IMG/VR virus record: IMGVR_UViG_3300046777_003301
Span: 1 to 35,226 of that record
Source: a virus
Reading direction: 5' to 3' (one strand)
Length of the DNA: 35,226 bases
Shown here: positions 30,978 through 35,226 of the stretch, in pieces
Layout of the letters: every line of letters begins with the position of its first letter
How positions within the stretch are numbered: position 1 is the stretch's first letter
The notes under the pieces: model-generated
What the model was told of the DNA's origin: nothing
The model's database searches: none
What the model saw: the letters and a program-made list of their open reading frames with translations, nothing else
Program-made: the position numbers and the translations under genes

Positions 30978-31375
30978 ATCTCACCTCTCCTGCGTGACTC
31001 CATCTTAGCCTCTATCACAGACAGAGAGACCTCGTCGCCCTCTACCGCTGCGGCCGTCAGGGTGCATGCTCTTGCTATCGTCTCGTACAGCAGATCCCAC
31101 TCACCGAGGCGACGGAAGACTGTGCCGCCGTCTCTGACCTCTGCTGTCGGTATGTAAGGTCGCAGTGCACGCAGTGGCTCGCAGATGCCAAGCAGGAGCT
31201 CGACCTCGGATATGCCAAGCTGTCGGCAGTGCTTGATGATGTACGAGGCAGCATCGACCAGCACAGAGACATCCTGTGGGTCTTTGTCGAGTATCCACTG
31301 CTGCACGTCTGGCTTGTCTGGTAAGATCACCTTGAGCAGGTCGTCAAAGGTGTATATGTAGTCATGGTCTATCAT
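30974..31375 (-). CDS. Hypothetical protein in lysis cassette
   Basis: This 133-residue soluble protein is mostly helical (FDDLLKVILPDKPDVQQWIL, VSVLVDAASYIIKHCRQLG) and overlaps the spanin gene by 14 bases and the endolysin by 4. No family was recognised. Its position suggests a lysis or packaging-linked role, but no motif supports one. Confidence 0.6.
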   Translation of the reverse strand: MIDHDYIYTFDDLLKVILPDKPDVQQWILDKDPQDVSVLVDAASYIIKHCRQLGISEVELLLGICEPLRALRPYIPTAEVRDGGTVFRRLGEWDLLYETIARACTLTAAAVEGDEVSLSVIEAKMESRRRGEI

Positions 31376-31748
31376 CGGTCACCTCGGCCGCTGTGTACCC
31401 TAGCAAGAGGCCCATGACAAGACCTGCCGCCATCCACGCTCTATCTCTCCATGGGCGCTCTCTATGCGCTGCGGAGATGACGATCTCCCCCTCTTGTCTA
31501 CCGAGCCTGTAGGCTGCGGAGACCTGTCCCTGCAGCCAGTCTCTCTGCGCCTTGAGCATGCGCAGCTGACCCTCTGTGAGCAGCGCGCCATCGTACGGAG
31601 CAGGCTCTCCAGAGGCCATCACCACAGGCTTTGATGTGGGCTGCAGCACAGAGGGTAGGCTAGTAGGCAGTGAGCGCACAGGAGGCATCACAAGGGGAGT
31701 ACACGACGCCAGCATGACAGCGACAAAAACAGACCTAAAAAAGCTCAT
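31362..31748 (-). CDS. Probable u-spanin (unimolecular spanin)
   Basis: Read from the ATG at 31748 it has 128 residues. It begins with a lipoprotein signal (FFRSVFVAVMLASC) whose lipobox is LASC with Cys16, followed by a Pro/Ser-rich stretch, a helical middle (MLKAQRDWLQGQVSAAYRLG) and a C-terminal membrane segment (WMAAGLVMGLLLGYTAAEV). An outer-membrane lipid anchor plus an inner-membrane helix in one chain is the layout of u-spanins such as T1 gp11, which fuse the two membranes at lysis. It lies beside the endolysin. Spanins imply a Gram-negative host. Confidence 0.75.
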   Translation of the reverse strand: MSFFRSVFVAVMLASCTPLVMPPVRSLPTSLPSVLQPTSKPVVMASGEPAPYDGALLTEGQLRMLKAQRDWLQGQVSAAYRLGRQEGEIVISAAHRERPWRDRAWMAAGLVMGLLLGYTAAEVTDDRP

Positions 31749-32010
31749 CGACCGCTCCCTTGATGTCGCCCTTGGGTTTGGCCTCATCTGCCTGTTTTAC
31801 AGCATCCTCGTGCGCGAGAGCAGCATGCTCATCATGGAGAGCCTCTTGTCTCTCGATGATGCGAGGAGGGGCGATGGCAGGCTGCACTCCAGGTGAGTGC
31901 AGTGTCGTGCGAGTCTTGGGCTGCTCTCTGCGCCGCAGCTTGCTGAGGCCGCCGAGCGCACCACCTAGCACGATGCCGATGGCTAGTGCGACGATCTCCC
32001 AGAGGCTCAC
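31735..32010 (-). CDS. Small membrane protein of lysis cassette
   Basis: This 91-residue protein starts at GTG (32010) overlapping the previous stop as GTGA. It has one N-terminal membrane segment (IVALAIGIVLGGALGGL), then a basic region and a Glu/Ala/Lys-rich helix. A single-pass holin-like or accessory lysis protein is possible. It overlaps the spanin gene by 14 bases. Confidence 0.6.
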   Translation of the reverse strand: MSLWEIVALAIGIVLGGALGGLSKLRRREQPKTRTTLHSPGVQPAIAPPRIIERQEALHDEHAALAHEDAVKQADEAKPKGDIKGAVDELF

Positions 32011-32432
32011 TCGTCCTCTCCCTTGGTCAGAGGAGCAGGCTTGCTCTCCTCTTTGATGCGCTTGACAGCCTCGAGCTTAGGTGCGCTGATGTCTGCCGAG
32101 AAGGTGGTCTCCTCGCCAGCATCAGGCCGAGCACTGCTGCCTCGCAGCTTGCTCGCCACAAGACGTCTCACAGCATGGTAGATAGGCGCAGAGAAGCTGC
32201 CGGCAAGTACGCCATACAGCACGCCCATGATGCGACTGGTGCCCTCAGGATGCAGCTCTGGTATGATGTAGCCACCGATAGCACCGAGCACTAGAGGCGA
32301 CAGGCGAGACAAGAGCAGGCTGCGCTTGAGTGGCTTGATGCCCTCTCGCAGACCAAGCACTATCGCTGCGATGGCTGCGGCAAAAACGACGTACGGCAAG
32401 AGCGCCCCTGTAATACCCATCCCCTCTAGCAT
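32007..32432 (-). CDS. Multi-pass membrane protein, candidate holin
   Basis: Read from the ATG at 32432 after GAGG it has 141 residues. Hydrophobic segments include ALLPYVVFAAAIAAIVLGL, LSPLVLGAIGGYII and MGVLYGVLAGSFSAPIY, so three membrane passes are likely, followed by a charged C-terminal tail rich in Glu and Lys. Size, topology and neighbours fit a class I holin, which forms lethal pores that release endolysin. The tail is longer than in many holins. Confidence 0.6.
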   Translation of the reverse strand: MLEGMGITGALLPYVVFAAAIAAIVLGLREGIKPLKRSLLLSRLSPLVLGAIGGYIIPELHPEGTSRIMGVLYGVLAGSFSAPIYHAVRRLVASKLRGSSARPDAGEETTFSADISAPKLEAVKRIKEESKPAPLTKGEDE

Positions 32433-32439
32433 CCGTGCC

Positions 32440-32805
32440 TCACTTGGCAGGCTGTGAGCCTGCTGCGACTGCCTGTGATGATGGCGCCAAGATCTGCTTG
32501 GCGCCCACTGTTTTTGCGATCTCGATGACCTGTGTGCTGATGAGGTCGAGCCTGTCATCGACGCGGTCGATACGGTCTGTCATGCGCTGCTCAAGCGCCC
32601 TTGCCTCAGGCTGCGTGTAGTAGCCTGACATGTACGAGGCAGCCCCTATGATGGCCGATGTGGCACATGTGATCGCATACCACACCAGCTTGTGTGTCGG
32701 GCTGTCAGGGCCACTTGGGCTGCCACTAGCACTAGGTGCAGCATCGTCAGGCAGAGGTGGCAGAGGGAGTAGGCTAGGTGCTGGCATGTCATGGCTCCAG
32801 GACAT
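32440..32805 (-). CDS. Single-pass membrane protein with coiled coil
   Basis: This 121-residue protein starts at the ATG at 32805 after AGGAG. It has a Pro/Ser-rich N-terminus, one membrane segment (LVWYAITCATSAIIGAASYM), and a helical ALEQRMTDRIDRVDDRLDLI that reads as a coiled coil. This resembles holin-accessory proteins, with the order reversed from XhlA. Role is inferred from the lysis neighbours. Confidence 0.55.
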   Translation of the reverse strand: MSWSHDMPAPSLLPLPPLPDDAAPSASGSPSGPDSPTHKLVWYAITCATSAIIGAASYMSGYYTQPEARALEQRMTDRIDRVDDRLDLISTQVIEIAKTVGAKQILAPSSQAVAAGSQPAK

Positions 32806-33211
32806 CGATGGCTCCTGCGACGTGTGTCGTCACAAGACCCGCTGTATCAGTCAGAGCCACAGTATACCTGCCTCTACCGATGATGGTAGTCAGCTGCGCC
32901 ACATCTGCTGCGACGTGCGAGAAATTGAGTCTGTAAAAACCAAGGCTTGCGCCGCTCTGCGACTCGACCTCTATCTCATCCTCGCCGGCACTGGGGATCG
33001 GCACACCACTACTCCGTGTGACTACATGGCTACCTACCGTGATGACTGCATCGACACTATAGCCTGTGATGTCCACAGGATCGAGGTTGCTATCGAGTAC
33101 GCGAAACCGAAAGTGCACGTCGTCTCCGACGTATAGAGGCTGTATGCCCCTTGGTGTGAGGTAGTCCTCTGTGAGCGGCAAGCGCTTGCCGTTGTTGACC
33201 AGATCAGCCAT
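32789..33211 (-). CDS. Small beta-rich structural protein
   Basis: This 140-residue protein has GDDVHFRFRVLDSNLDPVDI, SVDAVITVGSHVVTR and GRYTVALTDTAG, a run of beta strands like an immunoglobulin-like domain of tail or baseplate proteins. It follows the 20-residue-repeat protein and overlaps it by 8 bases. It probably attaches to the fibre or tail tip. Confidence 0.6.
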   Translation of the reverse strand: MADLVNNGKRLPLTEDYLTPRGIQPLYVGDDVHFRFRVLDSNLDPVDITGYSVDAVITVGSHVVTRSSGVPIPSAGEDEIEVESQSGASLGFYRLNFSHVAADVAQLTTIIGRGRYTVALTDTAGLVTTHVAGAIDVLEP

Positions 33212-34916
33212 GACCTATGCTCCATGCCCCTGCCTGCCCAGTGGCGACAGAGACCTGTGTATTGTCTAGAGATACCTCAAAGCGGCCCATCGTACCAAGC
33301 TGCACCTCCCACGCACCATAGAGACCGAGAGGGTCTGGAGCGATGACAAGGTCTCCTGTGATCATGCCATTGCCCGTCAGAGCCCCTGACATGGTGAGTG
33401 CCAGGTAGAGATCGCCTGTGATGCTACCTGCCCCTGTGACTGCGCCAGCCAGCGGTAGAGAGATCTCCAGACCTGCATCGATAAAGCCCTCACCCTCTGC
33501 CACGCCAGCGAGGTTGATGACAGTCTCGATCTGCGCAGGGTCAAGCGTGCCTGCACCTGTGACGTCACCCGCCAGAGGTAGCCCCACGCCGAGGAGTGCG
33601 GCTGCGTCTCCGCTGCCGTCAAGCGAGCCTGTCATCTGGTGCACAAGCACTAGGTCTGCAGCTGCGTGCCCGTCTCCGACCACCGAGCCAAACATCTGCT
33701 GGTCTATGGCAAGCAGAGCTGCCGCATCGCCTGTGCCAGTGACTGTGTCTGTCACCATGTGGTGCACAAGCACTAGGTCAGCGGTCGCGTCTCCGTCGCC
33801 TGTCAAGGCGCCAGAGAGCTGGTTGACTATCAGCACTGTGGCAGGCTGCAGATCGCCTTGGCCGACCACATCGCCGAGCAAGTAGATCTCATTGATGAGC
33901 GTACCAAAGAGGCCGCCTGCGCCGTTGATGGTGCCAGCCATGAGCTTGCTGACGATGAGTGTGCCATCGGTCTCTGATGCGCCAGTGACTGCACCAGACA
34001 GGTACTTGGCCACAGTGATCGTGCCGTCGAGCTCACCTACGCCATCGACCGAGCCCTCTATCCACTGCCCTACTTGGATGGTGCCGACGAGCAGGCTGTC
34101 GCCAGTAGCCGAGCCTGCCATATCATGCACCATGGTCAGGTGACCAGCTGCATTGCCAGAGCCGTCGAGGTCGCCGTCAAAGCCCACAAACTGCTCGAGG
34201 TTGGCACTGACTACACCCGACCCATCAAGCACGCCATCAAGGGCAAATGCCTGCGTCAGAGTGCCTGTCACAGTGCCGGTGCCAGTGACCGCTCCGAGGT
34301 AGCTGTATGGGGTGTCGAGCTGCGCAGGGTCGAGAGTGCCGACGCCTGTCACTGCGCCAGACATGCCGAGCAGCTGCGTGAGGCTTGCGCTCGCATTGCC
34401 TGCGCCGTCGATCTGCCCGACGAGAGCCTGCATCTGCGTCAGGCTAGCATCGACCTCGCTATCGCCCTGCACGCTGCCAAAAATAAAGGTCGCGACAAAG
34501 AGATCTGCGGTCGCTGTACCCGCTCCGTCGATGGGGTCGGCCGACAAAAACTTGGTGACCGTCATGCCACCCGTCAGCTCGCCGTCTCCGTCAAGGGCGC
34601 CAGCCAAGACCACGATGCCGGTGTTGACATCGAGGTTGGCTGTCGTGTCACCCTCGCCAGTGAGTGCGCCGGCCAGTGGGAGCGGCACCTCGAGATATGA
34701 TGGTGTCAGATCGCCAGTGCCTGTGACGCTTCCGGCAAGTGCTTGTATTTGGCTAAGGTTAGCTGTGGCTTGCCCTTGCCCCGTGACCACACCTGAGAGC
34801 GCTGCCACTGCTGCGCCAAAGAGCCCCTGCTCGGTGATGGTCTGAGACGTCTGTGAGGCTACTGCGCTCGCAGACGTAAAGATCCCAGCGATAGGATGCG
34901 AGAGGAGCCCTGCCAT
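33204..34916 (-). CDS. Tail fibre-like protein of ~24 twenty-residue repeats
   Basis: About residues 30-525 of this 570-residue protein consist of some 24 near-exact 20-residue repeats. The consensus is [LM]-x-G-x-[VL]-[TD]-G-x-G, then about six variable residues with a conserved Leu, for example LVGQIDGAGNASASLTQLLG. Such regular Gly- and Leu-spaced repeats suggest a beta-solenoid or a similar rod. The C-terminal 45 residues (GAWEVQLGTMGRFEVSL) are a different beta domain. Position between tail and lysis genes fits a fibre or receptor-binding shaft. No lysine is present in most repeats, and charge is mainly Asp/Glu. Confidence 0.7.
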   Translation of the reverse strand: MAGLLSHPIAGIFTSASAVASQTSQTITEQGLFGAAVAALSGVVTGQGQATANLSQIQALAGSVTGTGDLTPSYLEVPLPLAGALTGEGDTTANLDVNTGIVVLAGALDGDGELTGGMTVTKFLSADPIDGAGTATADLFVATFIFGSVQGDSEVDASLTQMQALVGQIDGAGNASASLTQLLGMSGAVTGVGTLDPAQLDTPYSYLGAVTGTGTVTGTLTQAFALDGVLDGSGVVSANLEQFVGFDGDLDGSGNAAGHLTMVHDMAGSATGDSLLVGTIQVGQWIEGSVDGVGELDGTITVAKYLSGAVTGASETDGTLIVSKLMAGTINGAGGLFGTLINEIYLLGDVVGQGDLQPATVLIVNQLSGALTGDGDATADLVLVHHMVTDTVTGTGDAAALLAIDQQMFGSVVGDGHAAADLVLVHQMTGSLDGSGDAAALLGVGLPLAGDVTGAGTLDPAQIETVINLAGVAEGEGFIDAGLEISLPLAGAVTGAGSITGDLYLALTMSGALTGNGMITGDLVIAPDPLGLYGAWEVQLGTMGRFEVSLDNTQVSVATGQAGAWSIGHG

Positions 34917-35226
34917 CAGAGCGCCAAGACCTTAGCCTGCAGACTGACTATAGGCATAGTTGTCGCCGGCCCGATGAGCTGGCTCGGAGTGGCAGCAGGC
35001 ACTGCCTGCACACCGAGAGTCAGGCATGCTGCCCCATCAAACTGCGGCAGGCCACTAAAAAGTGAGTACGGAGCTGTGGTCTGGGCATTCGATGGCTGCG
35101 ACGTACGCCACGCGCCGAGGTACTTGCAAAGCACGATCGACAAGCCAGGGGTGAAGCTGGCACCAGCCGAAGCAGACAGCTGCACCGAGTTCACAGCCCG
35201 CACTCCACTGTCCCCCGCGAGCATCG
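34916..35226 (-). CDS. Partial tail protein at the right edge
   Basis: The frame is open from the right edge to its stop at 34916. An ATG lies at 35224, only two bases from the edge, so the true start may be outside the window. The 102 visible residues are Ala/Ser/Leu/Gly-rich with beta character (VQLSASAGASFTPGLSIVL). The stop overlaps the fibre gene ATG (TGATG). If the window closes on itself this is the C-terminus of the tape measure protein. Confidence 0.6.
   Translation of the reverse strand, partial: MLAGDSGVRAVNSVQLSASAGASFTPGLSIVLCKYLGAWRTSQPSNAQTTAPYSLFSGLPQFDGAACLTLGVQAVPAATPSQLIGPATTMPIVSLQAKVLAL

Noticed and set aside
33204-34916. CRISPR array or DNA repeat array
   Set aside because: The periodicity is a 20-codon protein repeat with diverged DNA, in an open frame, without identical repeats and spacers.

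Overview
This window looks like a large part, possibly all, of the genome of a tailed double-stranded DNA phage of about 35 kb. It carries small and large terminase, portal, prohead protease, decoration protein, major capsid, head-tail connector, tail tube and tape-measure genes, a lysis cassette and a compact replication set. There is no rRNA, tRNA, integrase, transposase or recognisable lysogeny repressor, so a lytic phage is the simplest reading. The head genes (protease, portal, gp36-type connector) belong to Mu-like families, but packaging is by an ordinary terminase. A predicted one-piece spanin (N-terminal lipobox plus C-terminal membrane segment) points to a Gram-negative host. Most of the window is GC-rich with 4-base start/stop overlaps (ATGA or GTGA) at nearly every junction.

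Layout. From about 23.55 kb a leftward unit runs down the minus strand: RusA-like resolvase, DnaQ-like exonuclease, PrimPol/VirE-type primase-helicase, a beta-class DNA methyltransferase, small accessory genes including two MazG-like genes, terminase, head genes and tail genes to the tape measure cut by the left edge. A rightward early unit (23.73-29.98 kb) starts with an SSB-like protein and holds small DNA-binding and zinc-binding proteins, driven in part by two duplicated sigma70-type promoters. The right end (35.2-30.1 kb, minus) holds a 20-residue-repeat fibre-like protein, a small structural protein, several membrane proteins, a spanin and an amidase endolysin. The two units converge on a bidirectional terminator near 30.1 kb. 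If the two window ends join, the tape-measure frame continues in phase into the right-end ORF, and the whole genome becomes one divergent origin of transcription and one convergent terminator.

The most interesting region is an AT-rich block of about 4.7 kb (roughly 11.9-16.6 kb). It begins at the small terminase gene and ends inside the large terminase gene, close to the ATPase/nuclease domain boundary. Between the terminase genes lie a ParB-like protein, a TET/JBP-type 2-oxoglutarate/Fe(II) dioxygenase, an amino acid:DNA transferase-like (alpha-glutamyl/putrescinyl thymine pyrophosphorylase superfamily) protein, a DAAO-fold flavoprotein and a P-loop kinase. Known thymidine hypermodification pathways use a DNA 5-hydroxymethyluracil kinase, an amino acid:DNA transferase and tailoring enzymes, including flavin-dependent lyases. 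Here no thymidylate-synthase-like dUMP hydroxymethylase is seen, so the dioxygenase may supply hydroxymethyluracil directly on DNA. This is an inference from gene content.

Other points of note are a short promoter-plus-terminator locus (possible small RNA) bracketed by a 29-base direct repeat copied from the end of the endolysin gene, a repeat-rich stretch in the primase gene that could hold the replication origin, and a run of three genes carrying nine CxxC/CxxxC zinc motifs. No computation or database search was possible; family assignments rest on motif recognition.
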